Source: Azospirillum thermophilum (GTDB lineage: Bacteria > Pseudomonadota > Alphaproteobacteria > Azospirillales > Azospirillaceae). From it: a stretch of DNA of 64,000 nt. Below, piece by piece: positions 15,965-25,607 of this stretch. The notes under the pieces were generated by a model. It did no database searches, was not told where the DNA came from, and saw only the letters and a program-made list of their open reading frames with translations. Where the stretch lies: NCBI RefSeq assembly GCF_003130795.1, contig NZ_CP029353.1:1565501-1629500 (forward strand). The letters are read 5' to 3'. Both the position numbers and the translations under genes were made by a program. The number at the start of each line of letters is the position of its first letter. The stretch's first letter is position 1.

Positions 15965-16996
15965 TTACTTGGGCGTGCCGCGCCAGACCTGGAACTGCGG
16001 GGTCTCCAGCAGCAGGTCGCTGTGGCCGAAGGCGCCCTTGAACAGCTTGCCGACGCCCGCCGTCCGCTGGGTCACCGCGACGAGCGACCCGCGCAGCTTC
16101 AGATATTGCTTGGTGCCGGCGACCAGAGCCTCCAGCATCCCGAAATCCTCGTCCTTGCCGCGGTGGAGCGGCGGATTGGAGAGGATCAGGCCGAAGCGGT
16201 CGCGGCTGCCCAGCCCGGACAGGCCGTCGCTGAGCACCAGCTCGGCATCCGGGACATTCTGCCGCGCCGCATGCAGGGCGAGCGCATCGACGTCCAGCAG
16301 GGTCAGCCGCACGTCCGGCGTACGCTCCCGCACCGCCCGCGCGATGACGCCGGCACCGCAGCCGAAATCCAGCACATTGGTCCCCGGCGCCACCTCCGGC
16401 AGCACGCTCAGCAGACACTCGGTACCGGCGTCGAGCCGGCCATGGGCGAACAGGCCGGGGTAGGACACCAGCTCCAGCGGCTCCCCGCCGCCCGGCACCG
16501 GCACCGGCACGCTCTCCCGCCAGTCCTCCAGCGAGCCGCGGGCATGGGCGTGGGTGCGGCGCGTCTCCAGAACGCGGACGCGCCGCTTGATGGTCAGCGT
16601 CTCCGGCTCGTCGAGCAACCCGTCGACGTGCTTCGGCGCCGAGGCGATGCCCTCGTCGTTGCCGCCGACGATCCACAGCGGAGCGCCGGGTTCCAGCCGG
16701 GAGGCCACGGCATGCAGCGCCATCCCGAAGGAGGCCCAGCCGCGCGGCAGGCGCAGCACGGCGGCATCGAAGGCCCCCTCGGCCGGCCAGGGCGTCGCCG
16801 CCACCTGCCCGCCGAGCGCCAGCCGGTGCCAGTTCGTGACCTCGGCCCCGCCCTCGGCGAGCGCATGCGATATCCCGCCGTCGCTGTCGAAGGCGACGAG
16901 GATGCGGCCCTGCGGACGGCGCTCCGCCAGGGCCTCCGCCGCCACCGCGGCCAGGGTGGCGTCGCGGTCGCCGGCACGATTGTCCAAACGGCTCAA
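15965..16996 (-). CDS. RsmC-like class I SAM methyltransferase (343 aa)
   Basis: The two-domain layout matches RsmC/RlmG guanine-N2 methyltransferases of ribosomal RNA. A degenerate N-terminal MTase domain without a SAM motif spans about 1-170. The active C-terminal domain follows, with VLDFGCGAGVIA (208-219) and NPPLH (274-278), the N-P-P-[LF]-H signature of 16S G1207-type enzymes. The length is 343 residues, as in E. coli RsmC. It lies 40 bases downstream of smpB in the same direction, grouping translation-quality functions. The specific rRNA target is inferred from family only. Confidence 0.82.
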   Translation of the reverse strand: MSRLDNRAGDRDATLAAVAAEALAERRPQGRILVAFDSDGGISHALAEGGAEVTNWHRLALGGQVAATPWPAEGAFDAAVLRLPRGWASFGMALHAVASRLEPGAPLWIVGGNDEGIASAPKHVDGLLDEPETLTIKRRVRVLETRRTHAHARGSLEDWRESVPVPVPGGGEPLELVSYPGLFAHGRLDAGTECLLSVLPEVAPGTNVLDFGCGAGVIARAVRERTPDVRLTLLDVDALALHAARQNVPDAELVLSDGLSGLGSRDRFGLILSNPPLHRGKDEDFGMLEALVAGTKQYLKLRGSLVAVTQRTAGVGKLFKGAFGHSDLLLETPQFQVWRGTPK

Positions 16997-17036
16997 GGGA
17001 CCTGTTCCTGGGCTGGGGTGTGGAGAGCGGGCGGGA

Positions 17037-17513
17037 TCAGCCCTTGTCCCGCATCAGCCGCGCCTTGTCGCGCTGCCAGCTGCGTTCCTTCTCCGACTCG
17101 CGCTTGTCGTGCTTCTTCTTGCCGGTGGCGAGCCCGATCTGCACCTTCGCGATGCCGCGGTCGTTGAAGTAGATCTGCATGGGGATCAGCGTCACGCCCT
17201 TCTGCTTGATCCCGGCGGCGAGCTTGTCGAGCTCCCGCCGGCGGACCAGCAGCTTGCGCGGGCGCTTCGTCTCGTGCTGCAGCCAGCGGCCGGCCTGCAG
17301 ATATTCGGGGATGTACGCGTTGAACAGGTACAGTTCCCCGTCCTTCAGGCCGGCATAGGACTCGGCGATGCTGGCCCGGCCGCCACGCAGGGATTTCACC
17401 TCGGTGCCGGTCAGCATCAGACCGGCCTCGAGCGTGTCGTCGATGAAGTAATCGAAGCGCGCGCGGCGGTTATGCGCCGCGATGCGCTTCGCTTCCGGCT
17501 CTCGCGAAGCCAA
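17037..17513 (-). CDS. smpB: SsrA-binding protein SmpB (158 aa)
   Basis: SmpB binds the tRNA-like domain of tmRNA and delivers it to stalled ribosomes. The sequence is full length: [31 protein letters not shown] at the N-terminal OB-fold, [20 protein letters not shown], then the basic C-terminal tail [20 protein letters not shown] that enters the mRNA channel. It starts at ATG 17513, 31 bases after dapA, and is followed by the RsmC-like gene. dapA-smpB linkage is common in alphaproteobacteria. The tmRNA gene itself is not in this window. Confidence 0.96.
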   Translation of the reverse strand: MASREPEAKRIAAHNRRARFDYFIDDTLEAGLMLTGTEVKSLRGGRASIAESYAGLKDGELYLFNAYIPEYLQAGRWLQHETKRPRKLLVRRRELDKLAAGIKQKGVTLIPMQIYFNDRGIAKVQIGLATGKKKHDKRESEKERSWQRDKARLMRDKG

Positions 17514-17544
17514 GGCCGTCTCCTTCCTCCCGGTTCCGTACCGG

Positions 17545-18420
17545 TTATTTCAGCAGCCCGGCCCTGGTCATGGCGGCGCGCACGGCGCTCCGGGCGGCTT
17601 CCGACGCGGGGACGAGCGGCAGGCGGACGTCATCGCTGCACAGGCCGAGCTGGCTGGCGGCGAACTTGACCGGCGCCGGGCTGGTCTCCACGAACATGGC
17701 GTCGTGCAGCGGGGCCAGCACGTCGCGCAGGCGGAAGGCCTCCTTCAGGTCGCCCTTGGCCCAGGCGGTCTGCATGGCCGAGCACAGGGCCGGCGCCACG
17801 TTGGCGCTCACCGAGATGCAGCCGACGCCGCCCTGGGCGTTGAAGGCCAGCGCCGTCGCATCCTCGCCCGACAGCTGGATGAAGTCGGGATCGACCTCCT
17901 GCAGCAGCCGCGACGGGCGGGCGAGATCGGCGGTGGCGTCCTTCACGCCGACAATGTTCGGCAATTTCGCGAGCCGGGCCATCGTTGCCACCGACATATC
18001 CACGACACTGCGGCCCGGAATGTTGTAAATGAAGATCGGCAAATCCGCCGCGTCATGGATCGCCTTGAAATGCTGGTACAGACCCTCTTGCGTCGGCTTG
18101 TTGTAGTAGGGCGTCACGACCAGCGCAGCCTGCGCGCCCGCCTTCCTGGCGTGGCGGGTCAGGGCGATCGCCTCCTCCGTGGAGTTGGAGCCGGTACCGG
18201 CCATGACCGGAACCTTGCCTGCCGCCGCCTCGATGCACAGCTCGACGACGCGGTTGTGCTCTTCGTGCGAGAGGGTCGGGGACTCGCCGGTGGTGCCGCA
18301 CGGGACAAGACCGTGGGTGCCCTGGGCAACCTGCCATTCGACGAAGGACTGGAAGGCGGCCTCGTCCACTTTCCCGTTCTTGAACGGGGTAAGAAGGGCG
18401 ACGATGGAACCGTGAAACAT
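17545..18420 (-). CDS. dapA: 4-hydroxy-tetrahydrodipicolinate synthase DapA (291 aa)
   Basis: This TIM-barrel aldolase condenses pyruvate with aspartate semialdehyde in lysine and diaminopimelate synthesis, supplying peptidoglycan. [10 protein letters not shown] (Thr43/Thr44), [11 protein letters not shown] (the catalytic Tyr) and the Schiff-base lysine in GVKDAT are all present. The ATG at 18420 ([12 protein letters not shown]) has GGAGG nine bases upstream and aligns with the E. coli start; a GTG at 18429 is an alternative. It heads the dapA-smpB unit and is divergent from the slt-type gene with only ~30 bases between starts, so the two promoters must overlap the coding regions. Confidence 0.95.
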   Translation of the reverse strand: MFHGSIVALLTPFKNGKVDEAAFQSFVEWQVAQGTHGLVPCGTTGESPTLSHEEHNRVVELCIEAAAGKVPVMAGTGSNSTEEAIALTRHARKAGAQAALVVTPYYNKPTQEGLYQHFKAIHDAADLPIFIYNIPGRSVVDMSVATMARLAKLPNIVGVKDATADLARPSRLLQEVDPDFIQLSGEDATALAFNAQGGVGCISVSANVAPALCSAMQTAWAKGDLKEAFRLRDVLAPLHDAMFVETSPAPVKFAASQLGLCSDDVRLPLVPASEAARSAVRAAMTRAGLLK

Positions 18421-18450
18421 GCCTGCCACCTCCGACGGACTTCAAGAAAA

Positions 18451-20463
18451 GTGTCGCGCACCTTAGCCGCCCCCGGCTGCCTGGGCAAGAGTGCCCGGAC
18501 GGCCATCGCTTCCGCTGTCACAACCACTCTGGCAGGGCCGCTGATCGCCGTCCTGCTGTTCGCCGCACCGGCCGATGCCGGCCAGCTCGGCGCCCAGGAT
18601 CTGGCCATCTACCGGCAGGCCTTCACCGCCGCCGACAACGAGCGCCACGACGAGGCGCTGCAGTTGGCGGCCCAGGCGAAGGACCGGCTGCCGGCCAAGA
18701 TCATCCGCTGGATGACGCTGGCCACCCCCGGCGGCGGCAGCTTCGCGGAGATCGCCGCCTTCGTGCGCGAGAATCCCGACTGGCCGAACCAGGCGCAGCT
18801 CCGCCGTCAGGCAGAGAAGGCGATGCCGATTGACCTGGACGAGAGCCTGGTGCTGTCCTGGTTCCGCCAGTATCCGCCGCTGACCAACGACGGCGTGCTG
18901 CGCTATGCCGACACGCTGCTCGCCACCGGCGGGACGGAGCAGGCGGTGAAGCTGGTGCGCGCCCGCTGGGCGGAGGCGAACTTCACGGCGGACGAGGAAG
19001 CGGAGTTCCTCTCCCGCTACCGCTCGCACCTGCGCCAGCAGGACCACAAGGCGCGGCTCGACCGCCTGCTGTGGGAGCGGCAGGAGGCGCCGGTGCGCCG
19101 CATGCTCGCCTTCTTCGACGACGCCTACGACACGCTGATCGAGGCGCGCATCGCGCTGGACACCGACAAGTCCGGCGTCGATGCCGCCATCGCCCGGGTG
19201 CCCGCCTCGCTGCGCAACGATCCGGGCCTGCTGTTCGACCAGGCCCGCTGGCGCCGCCGCAAGGGCGACGATGCCGGCGCGCTGGAGATCATCGCCAAGG
19301 CTCCGGTGGACATGGGCCGGCCTCAGGCCTGGTGGGCCGAGCGGCATATCCTGGCCCGCCGCGCCATCGAGAAGGGCGACTACAACCTCGCCTACCGGCT
19401 GGTGAAGGCCCATGGCGTCGCCGACGGCAGCGCCCTGGCCGAGGCGGAGTTCCTCGCCGGCTTCCTGGCTCTGCGCTTCCTCGACCAGCCGTCGGACGCC
19501 TTCGGCCATTTCCACAAGCTCTACCGCTCGGTGACCGCGCCGATCAGCAAGGCGCGCGGCGCCTTCTGGTGCGGCCGCGCGGCGGAAGCGCTGGGCGAGG
19601 CCGCCAAGGCGAAGGAGTGGTATGCCCGCGCCGCCCAGTACGGCACGACCTTCTACGGCCAGCTCGCCGCCCGCCACATCGCCGGCGGCAAGGTCACCCT
19701 GCCCGCCGAACCGCACGTCACCAACGCCGAGGCCACCGCCTTCGAGCGGCGGGAGGTGGTGCGTGCCGCCAAGCTGCTGGCGGAGATCGAGGGACCGGAC
19801 GACGAGAAGGTAACCGCCTTCCTGCGCCGCGTCAGCCTGGATGCCAAGGCGCCGGCCGACTATGCGCTCGCCGCCCGGCTGGCCCAGGAGGTCGGGCGCC
19901 GCGATCTCGCCGTCGCCGCCGCCAAGGACGCCGCGCAGAACGAGATCTATCTGGTGGAGGCCGGCTATCCGGTGATCGACGCCCGGCCGGAGGCCCCGGA
20001 AATCGCGCTGGTCCACGCGATCATCCGGCAGGAGAGCACCTTCAACACGCAGATCGTCTCCTCCGCCGGGGCGCGCGGCTTGATGCAGCTCATGCCGGGC
20101 ACGGCTCAGCTCGTCGCCACCAAGCTGGGGCTGAAGCACGCCCACGCGAAGCTGACGAGCGATCCCGGCTACAACGTGAAGCTCGGCTCGGCCTATCTGG
20201 CGGAGATGATCGACCGCTTCAACGGCTCCTACATCCTTGCCATCGCCGCCTACAATGCCGGTCCGGCGCGGGTGCGGCAGTGGCTCGACACCTATGGCGA
20301 TCCGCGCTCCGGCACGATCGACGCGGTGGACTGGCTGGAGTTGATCCCGATCTACGAGACCCGCAACTATGTGCAGCGGGTGATGGAAGCCCTGCTGGTC
20401 TATCGCGCGCGCCTGCAGGGAAGCCGGGCGGAGCTGAACCTGGACCGCGAGCTGCGGCGCTGA
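18451..20463 (+). CDS. Slt-type soluble lytic transglycosylase (670 aa, GTG start)
   Basis: The layout is that of Slt70. A signal peptide (GPLIAVLLFAAPADA, about residues 28-44) is followed by a long alpha-superhelical ring made of TPR-like repeats (about 50-480), and a C-terminal SLT domain has the catalytic Glu528 in IIRQESTFN, with GARGLMQLMPGTAQ and AIAAYNAGPARV after it. It should act in the periplasm on peptidoglycan glycan strands. The GTG at 18451 is the only start that keeps the signal peptide; its Shine-Dalgarno is poor. It shares a very short divergent region with dapA. Confidence 0.9.
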   Translation: MSRTLAAPGCLGKSARTAIASAVTTTLAGPLIAVLLFAAPADAGQLGAQDLAIYRQAFTAADNERHDEALQLAAQAKDRLPAKIIRWMTLATPGGGSFAEIAAFVRENPDWPNQAQLRRQAEKAMPIDLDESLVLSWFRQYPPLTNDGVLRYADTLLATGGTEQAVKLVRARWAEANFTADEEAEFLSRYRSHLRQQDHKARLDRLLWERQEAPVRRMLAFFDDAYDTLIEARIALDTDKSGVDAAIARVPASLRNDPGLLFDQARWRRRKGDDAGALEIIAKAPVDMGRPQAWWAERHILARRAIEKGDYNLAYRLVKAHGVADGSALAEAEFLAGFLALRFLDQPSDAFGHFHKLYRSVTAPISKARGAFWCGRAAEALGEAAKAKEWYARAAQYGTTFYGQLAARHIAGGKVTLPAEPHVTNAEATAFERREVVRAAKLLAEIEGPDDEKVTAFLRRVSLDAKAPADYALAARLAQEVGRRDLAVAAAKDAAQNEIYLVEAGYPVIDARPEAPEIALVHAIIRQESTFNTQIVSSAGARGLMQLMPGTAQLVATKLGLKHAHAKLTSDPGYNVKLGSAYLAEMIDRFNGSYILAIAAYNAGPARVRQWLDTYGDPRSGTIDAVDWLELIPIYETRNYVQRVMEALLVYRARLQGSRAELNLDRELRR

Positions 20464-20489
20464 GCGAAGCAGAGGAGAGGACAGGCACG

Positions 20490-20528
20490 GGGCCGGCAGG
20501 ACTGTCGTTCATGACAGTTTTCCGGCCC
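20490..20528 (+). terminator. Stem-loop after the slt-type gene
   Basis: An outer stem GGGCCGG/CCGGCCC and an inner stem ACTGTC/GACAGT are separated by small internal loops. It starts 27 bases after the stop codon and a T-rich CTCTTT tail follows. Confidence 0.55.
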
Positions 20529-20697
20529 TGCTCTTTCCAGTCTTCAGCAAAAAAGTGGTACTTCCAAATCCCTGACCACCGGTGAGAAGCCCTTAATACT
20601 GTTTTAACCGCATCAGCGACTAATTCAGTTCACCCGCAGGTCGAAAAAGCCGCCCGGGACTCCGACAACACCGCACCGCTACAAGGAACACCCCGTC

Positions 20698-20922
20698 ATG
20701 CGTGCACCGACCGTTCCGGACGAGATTCGCGAGGCCTGCCGCATTCATGCCCGGCTGCTGGACGCTTTCATCGACCTGACGCAGCGGGAACTGGCGCAAC
20801 TGACCCCCGGCTTCATTGAGGAGAGCCTGACGGAGTCCCTGGAACGGCTGCGCGCCGCCCGCAAGTCCTATGGCGGGCTTGCCAGCCTGGTGGTGATCCA
20901 CTCGGCGTCCAACGCCGCCTGA
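20698..20922 (+). CDS. Small conserved-type hypothetical protein (74 aa)
   Basis: The function is unknown. The product is a predicted all-helical soluble protein (EACRIHARLLDAFIDLTQRE, then LTESLERLRAARKSYGG), without cysteines, signal peptide or membrane segment. The start ATG 20698 is preceded by AAGGAAC with suitable spacing, and the codon choice is as GC-biased as in neighbouring genes, which supports real coding. It sits alone between the slt-type terminator and the convergent mltG. The nearest guess is a small regulatory or adaptor helix bundle, but nothing in the sequence proves it. Confidence 0.6.
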   Translation: MRAPTVPDEIREACRIHARLLDAFIDLTQRELAQLTPGFIEESLTESLERLRAARKSYGGLASLVVIHSASNAA

Positions 20923-20958
20923 GGCGTATGGAAGCGCGCCGGGAGGCGCAGACGCGTC

Positions 20959-21966
20959 CTATTCCGAGGACGGATCGCCCTGCCCGCCCTGCTGCTGCCG
21001 CTGCTGCACCTCGCGCCACTTGGCGACGTTGCGGTTGTGGTCCGGCAGGGTCTTGGCGAAGACATGGCCGCCGCTGCCATCCGCGACGAAATACAGGAAC
21101 TCGTGCCGCTCGGGCTTCATCACCGCCTGCAGCGAGGCCCGGCCCGGGTTGGCGATCGGCCCCGGCGGCAGCCCCGTCACCTGATAGGTGTTGTAGGGCG
21201 AATCGACCTTCCAGTCATTGCGCGTCAGCGCCCGGCCAAGCTCCCCGCTGCCGTCGGTCAACGCGAAGATCACGGTGGGATCCGACTGGAGCTTCATGCC
21301 GGCGTCCAGCCGGTTGACGAAGACGCCGGCCACGCGTGCCCGTTCCGCCGCGATCCCGGTTTCCTTCTCGACGATCGAGGCCAGCGTCACCGCCTGCTCC
21401 GGCGTCTGGAGCGGCAGCCCGTCGACGCGGCCCTTCCACGCCTCGGCCAGCGCCTGAGTCATGGCGTGCTGCATCCGCTCGACCAACGCCGCGCGGCTGT
21501 CGCCATAGGAGAAGTGATAGGTCTCGGGAAGCAGGCTGCCGTTCCTCGGCACCTGCTTGACTTCGCCGGTCAGCGCCGGCTCCTTCTCAAGCAGGGCCAT
21601 CACCTGTGCCGAGGTCAGCCCCTCCGGCACCGTGAAGCGGCGCACGACGGTGCGGCCCTGGCGCATCTGCTCCAGGACACCTTCGATGCTGATCCCGGGG
21701 GCGAAGGCATACTCGCCCGCCTTCAGGTCACGCACCGAACCCGACAGCTTGGCGCCGGCCGCGAAGACCAGGGGCGAGGAAATCACCCCGGCATCGCCGA
21801 GCGTCAGGGCGATGCCCTCCAGGCCCAGGCCACGGGGAATGACGACGGTTTCCTGATGGTCGAGCGGACCGGGGGCCATGTAGCGCATGGTCCCCCAGAG
21901 CCCGAGTCCGCCGGCGGCAGTGGCGAGGACGAGAGCCCCCGCGGTGATACGGAGGCCCCAGCCCAT
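20959..21966 (-). CDS. mltG: Endolytic murein transglycosylase MltG (335 aa)
   Basis: MltG cuts nascent glycan strands at the inner membrane and sets their length. A single transmembrane anchor spans residues 5-27. A LysM-like subdomain follows (VVIPRGLGLEGIALTLGDAGVI, about 41-62), then the YceG catalytic domain with the ASIVEKET motif (196-203, catalytic Glu), FVNRL, and QSDPTVIFAL plus SPYNTYQVTGLPPGPIANPG near the C-terminus. It is the last gene of the fab operon, 27 bases after fabF, an order usual in alphaproteobacteria that couples lipid and wall synthesis. Confidence 0.95.
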   Translation of the reverse strand: MGWGLRITAGALVLATAAGGLGLWGTMRYMAPGPLDHQETVVIPRGLGLEGIALTLGDAGVISSPLVFAAGAKLSGSVRDLKAGEYAFAPGISIEGVLEQMRQGRTVVRRFTVPEGLTSAQVMALLEKEPALTGEVKQVPRNGSLLPETYHFSYGDSRAALVERMQHAMTQALAEAWKGRVDGLPLQTPEQAVTLASIVEKETGIAAERARVAGVFVNRLDAGMKLQSDPTVIFALTDGSGELGRALTRNDWKVDSPYNTYQVTGLPPGPIANPGRASLQAVMKPERHEFLYFVADGSGGHVFAKTLPDHNRNVAKWREVQQRQQQGGQGDPSSE

Positions 21967-21993
21967 TCAGCCCCTCCTCCGGAGTTCGCGGAT

Positions 21994-23256
21994 CTACGCG
22001 AACTCCTTGAAGACCAGCGAGGCGTTCGTGCCGCCGAACCCGAAGGAGTTCGACAGGGCGGCGCGGACGCGACGCTCCTGCGCGACCTTCGGCACCAGAT
22101 TGACGCCCAGGCAGCTGTCCGACGGATTTTCCAGGTTGAGCGTCGGCGGGACGATGCTGTGGTTGATCGCCTTGATCGAGTAGATCGCCTCGACCGCACC
22201 GGCGGCCCCCAGCAGGTGGCCGATCGCCGACTTGGTGGAGGACATCGCCAGCTTGTCCATGGCCGACCCGAACAGGCGCTTCACCGCCCCCAGTTCGATC
22301 TCGTCGCCGAGCGGCGTGGAGGTGCCGTGGGCGTTGACGTAATCGATGTCCGCCGGCGACAGGCCGGCGCGCTTCAGCGCGGCGGTCATGGCGCGGAAGC
22401 CGCCGTTGCCGTCATCCGCCGGGGCGGAGATGTGGTGGGCGTCGCCCGACAGGCCGTAGCCGACGATTTCGGCGTAGATGTGGGCGCCGCGCTTCTTCGC
22501 GTGCTCCAGCTCCTCCAGGATCACGACGCCGGCGCCTTCGCTGATGACGAAGCCGTCGCGGTCCTTGTCATAGGGACGCGACGCCTTGGACGGCGTGTCG
22601 TTGAAGCTGGTGGACAGCGCGCGCATGGCCGCGAAGCCGCCGACACCCAGACGGCTCACCGCCGCCTCCGTGCCGCCGGCGACCATCACGTCGGCGTCGT
22701 CCCACATGATCAGCCGGGCGGCGTCGCCGATGGCGTGCGCGCCGGTCGAGCAGGCGGTGACGACCGCGTGGTTCGGCCCTTTGAACCCGTGGTTGATGGA
22801 GATGTGGCCGGAAGCCAGGTTGATCAGGCAGGCCGGGATGAAGAAGGGCGACAGGCGTCGCGGCCCCTTCTCGTGCAGGGTGACCGCCCCGTCGGCGATG
22901 CCGGGCAGGCCGCCGATGCCGGAACCGACCATCACGCCGGTCCGCTCCCGCTCCTCCTCGGTCTGCGGCTGCCAGCCGGAGTCCTTGATAGCCTCGTGGG
23001 CCGCGGCGATCGCGTAGAGGATGAAGTCATCCATCTTACGCTGGTCCTTGGGCGGAACGAAGAGGTCGGGGTTGAAGTCCCCCTCGCCGCTTCCGCGCGG
23101 AACCTGCCCGGCCACCTTGGAGGGAAGGTCGGAGACGTCGAAACCCGTAATCCCCCGGATGCCCGACTCGCCGGCGACCAATCGCTCCCAGTTGAGTTTA
23201 TGGCCCACACCGAGCGGCGTGACCAGACCGAGGCCGGTGACGACGACACGTCTCAT
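21994..23256 (-). CDS. fabF: 3-oxoacyl-ACP synthase II FabF (420 aa)
   Basis: This condensing enzyme elongates acyl-ACP with malonyl-ACP in type II fatty-acid synthesis. The catalytic triad is Cys169 (VTACSTGAHAIGDA), His310 (NAHGTSTPLGD) and His347 (KSAIGHLLGAAGA), with Lys342. The length is standard. The ATG at 23256 has AAGGAAG upstream; an earlier in-frame ATG at 23313 gives an implausible arginine-rich extension. It lies between acpP (93 bases before) and mltG (27 bases after). Confidence 0.96.
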   Translation of the reverse strand: MRRVVVTGLGLVTPLGVGHKLNWERLVAGESGIRGITGFDVSDLPSKVAGQVPRGSGEGDFNPDLFVPPKDQRKMDDFILYAIAAAHEAIKDSGWQPQTEEERERTGVMVGSGIGGLPGIADGAVTLHEKGPRRLSPFFIPACLINLASGHISINHGFKGPNHAVVTACSTGAHAIGDAARLIMWDDADVMVAGGTEAAVSRLGVGGFAAMRALSTSFNDTPSKASRPYDKDRDGFVISEGAGVVILEELEHAKKRGAHIYAEIVGYGLSGDAHHISAPADDGNGGFRAMTAALKRAGLSPADIDYVNAHGTSTPLGDEIELGAVKRLFGSAMDKLAMSSTKSAIGHLLGAAGAVEAIYSIKAINHSIVPPTLNLENPSDSCLGVNLVPKVAQERRVRAALSNSFGFGGTNASLVFKEFA

Positions 23257-23349
23257 GGGAATCTTCCTTGACCTTGTCCTCTCGGAATCACGGCGACGGC
23301 CAGGCCACGGCAACCGTGGCGGCTGGCCATCGGAGTGTGCCGCCCTTTA

Positions 23350-23589
23350 TCAGGAGGCGGAGTTCGCATTGATGAAGTCGATGGCGTCCTTCACCGTCAG
23401 GATCTTCTCCGCGGCGTCGTCCGGAATCTCGCAGCCGAACTCTTCCTCGAAGGCCATGACCAGCTCGACGGTATCCAGGCTGTCGGCGCCGAGGTCGTCG
23501 ATGAAGGAGGCGTTCTCCGTCACCTTCGCCTCTTCCACACCCAGGTGCTCCACCACGATCTTCTTCACGCGCTCGGCGATGTCGCTCAT
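23350..23589 (-). CDS. acpP: Acyl carrier protein AcpP (79 aa)
   Basis: This small acidic four-helix carrier has the phosphopantetheine attachment Ser37 in [14 protein letters not shown]. It shuttles growing acyl chains between the Fab enzymes and also donates acyl groups for lipid A and phospholipids. Length and charge are typical. It stands 169 bases after fabG, a gap large enough for a separate promoter, which is usual since ACP is needed in large amounts. Confidence 0.97.
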   Translation of the reverse strand: MSDIAERVKKIVVEHLGVEEAKVTENASFIDDLGADSLDTVELVMAFEEEFGCEIPDDAAEKILTVKDAIDFINANSAS

Positions 23590-23758
23590 CTTTTTTGACC
23601 TTCCAATCCTTGAAACCGCTCGGGATAATCCGGTCGGAGCACCACGCGGGAACGTGCCGTCCTGCCGTGAAAAGCCCAGTCCGATAACATATTTCGTCAG
23701 CCTTGACCAGCGCCCGCGGGGGCTGGCCGGCTCCGGCGCCTCACTATGGCTTGCCGCC

Positions 23759-24496
23759 TCAGATCATGGCCATGCCGCCGTTGATGTGCAGCGTCTGGCC
23801 GGTCACGTAGGCGGCCTCTTCGCTCGCCAGATACACGACTCCGGCGGCGATTTCCCCCGGCTCGCCCATGCGGCCGGCCGGGATGGCGGCGAGCAGCTTT
23901 CCCTTCTGCTCGTCGTTCAGGGCGTCGGTCATCGCCGTGGTGATGAACCCCGGCGCGACGCAATTGACGGTGACGTTGCGCGACGCGACCTCGGCGGCCA
24001 GCGCCTTCGACATGCCGATCATGCCGGCCTTGGAGGCGGCGTAGTTCGCCTGCCCCGGATTGCCGGTGACGCCGACGATGGAGGTGATGCCGATGATGCG
24101 GCCCCAGCGGCGCTTCATCATGCCGCGCAGCACGGCGCGCGACAGGCGGAAGGCGGCGGTCAGGTTCACGTCGATGACCTGCTGCCAGTCCTCGTCCTTC
24201 ATGCGCAGCGCGAGCTGGTCGCGGGTCAGGCCGGCGTTGTTCACCAGGATGTCGACGCGGCCGAGCGCGGCCTCGGCATCCTTGGCGAGCTGCTCGGTCG
24301 CGGCGGCGTCGGCCAGATTGCCGGCGACCACCTTGGCCCGCTCGCCGAGCGAGGCCGCCAGCTCCTCCAACGCCGAAACACGGGTGCCGGACAGGGCGAC
24401 GGTGGCGCCCTGCGCGTAGAGCGCACGCGCGATCGACGCGCCGATGCCACCGGAGGCCCCGGTGACCAGCGCGCACTTGCCGGTCAGGTCGAACAT
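23759..24496 (-). CDS. fabG: 3-oxoacyl-ACP reductase FabG (245 aa)
   Basis: This NADPH-dependent SDR reduces 3-oxoacyl-ACP to the 3-hydroxy form. The Rossmann motif TGASGGIG is at 12-19, NNAG at 86-89, and the catalytic Ser139, Tyr152 and Lys156 are present ([20 protein letters not shown]), ending in the family's [10 protein letters not shown] tail. The start ATG 24496 is 8 bases after the fabD stop, so the two are probably translationally coupled. All catalytic residues are intact. Confidence 0.96.
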   Translation of the reverse strand: MFDLTGKCALVTGASGGIGASIARALYAQGATVALSGTRVSALEELAASLGERAKVVAGNLADAAATEQLAKDAEAALGRVDILVNNAGLTRDQLALRMKDEDWQQVIDVNLTAAFRLSRAVLRGMMKRRWGRIIGITSIVGVTGNPGQANYAASKAGMIGMSKALAAEVASRNVTVNCVAPGFITTAMTDALNDEQKGKLLAAIPAGRMGEPGEIAAGVVYLASEEAAYVTGQTLHINGGMAMI

Positions 24497-24504
24497 GGAT
24501 TGCC

Positions 24505-25446
24505 TCACAGGGTCTTGAGGAAGGCTTCGACGTCGGCCGGGGTGCCGATGGACACCGCCGACAGCTCCTTGTCGATTCGCTTGGTCAGGCCGGCCAGCAC
24601 CTTGCCGGAGCCGATCTCCACCAGCGTGTCGACGCCTTGAGCCTTCATGAACAGAACGCTCTCGCGCCAGCGCACCATGCCGGTCACCTGCTCCACCAGC
24701 AGGCGGCGGATCTCGTTGGGATCCGACACGGCCGACGCGGTGACGTTGGCGACCACCGGCACGACCGGGGCGGAGATGGTGACCTTCGCCAGCGCCTCGG
24801 CCATCGCGTCGGCGGCCGGCTGCATCAGCGGGCAATGGAAGGGGGCGCTGACCGGCAGGCGGACGGAGCGCTTCAGCCCCCGCTCGGCCGCCAGCACGAT
24901 GGCGCGATCGATCGCCTCGGCATGGCCGGAGAGGACGACTTGGCCCGAGGAGTTGTCGTTGGCGACGGTGCAGACCTCGCCCTGGGCGGCATCGGCGGCG
25001 ATGGCCTGCGCCTGCTCCAGCTCGGCGCCCAGCAGGGCGGCCATGGCGCCCTTGCCCACCGGCACCGCCTTCTGCATGGCCTGGCCGCGCAGCTTCAGCA
25101 ACCGGGCCGTGTCGGCCAGCGTGAAGGCGCCGGCGGCACAGAGGGCCGAATACTCGCCGAGCGAGTGGCCGGCGACGAGGGCGGCATGCTTGGACAGATC
25201 GACCCCGCCTTCGGAAGCCAGCACCCGCATGACGGCGACGCTGACCGCCATCAGGGCGGGCTGGGCGTTCTCGGTCAGCGTCAGGTCGGCCTCCGGCCCT
25301 TCGACCATCAGGCGCGACAGGCGCTGGTTCAGCGCGTCGTCCACCTCCTCGAAGGTGTGGCGTGCGACTTCGAACGCCTCTGCCAGCTCACGGCCCATGC
25401 CGACGGCCTGACTGCCCTGCCCCGGAAAGACGAACGCCCTGGTCAT
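24505..25446 (-). CDS. fabD: Malonyl CoA-ACP transacylase FabD (313 aa)
   Basis: FabD moves the malonyl group from CoA to ACP, starting fatty-acid elongation. FVFPGQGSQAVGMG at the N-terminus, nucleophile Ser95 in VAGHSLGEYSAL, and His204 in SAPFHCPLMQP form the catalytic site. It is the first gene of fabD-fabG-acpP-fabF-mltG. ATG 25446 was chosen because it matches the FVFPGQGSQ start of the family; an in-frame ATG 12 bases earlier is possible. Confidence 0.96.
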   Translation of the reverse strand: MTRAFVFPGQGSQAVGMGRELAEAFEVARHTFEEVDDALNQRLSRLMVEGPEADLTLTENAQPALMAVSVAVMRVLASEGGVDLSKHAALVAGHSLGEYSALCAAGAFTLADTARLLKLRGQAMQKAVPVGKGAMAALLGAELEQAQAIAADAAQGEVCTVANDNSSGQVVLSGHAEAIDRAIVLAAERGLKRSVRLPVSAPFHCPLMQPAADAMAEALAKVTISAPVVPVVANVTASAVSDPNEIRRLLVEQVTGMVRWRESVLFMKAQGVDTLVEIGSGKVLAGLTKRIDKELSAVSIGTPADVEAFLKTL

Positions 25447-25607
25447 GCTGCGGAACAACCCTGGATGAAAGGCCGGCCACCCCCTGGCGGCACGGCAGAT
25501 TGCGCGACAGTCATACCCGCCCTTCTGGTCAAGTCAAGCGACGCGCGTGATCCCGATCCCTTTCATCCGCCAAATCATGATCCACAAAAGCCCGGACAAG
25601 TCCGTTC

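Noticed and set aside
17482..18450. N-terminal extension of the slt-type gene over dapA
   Set aside because: The open frame runs antisense through dapA; the signal peptide places the real start at 18451.
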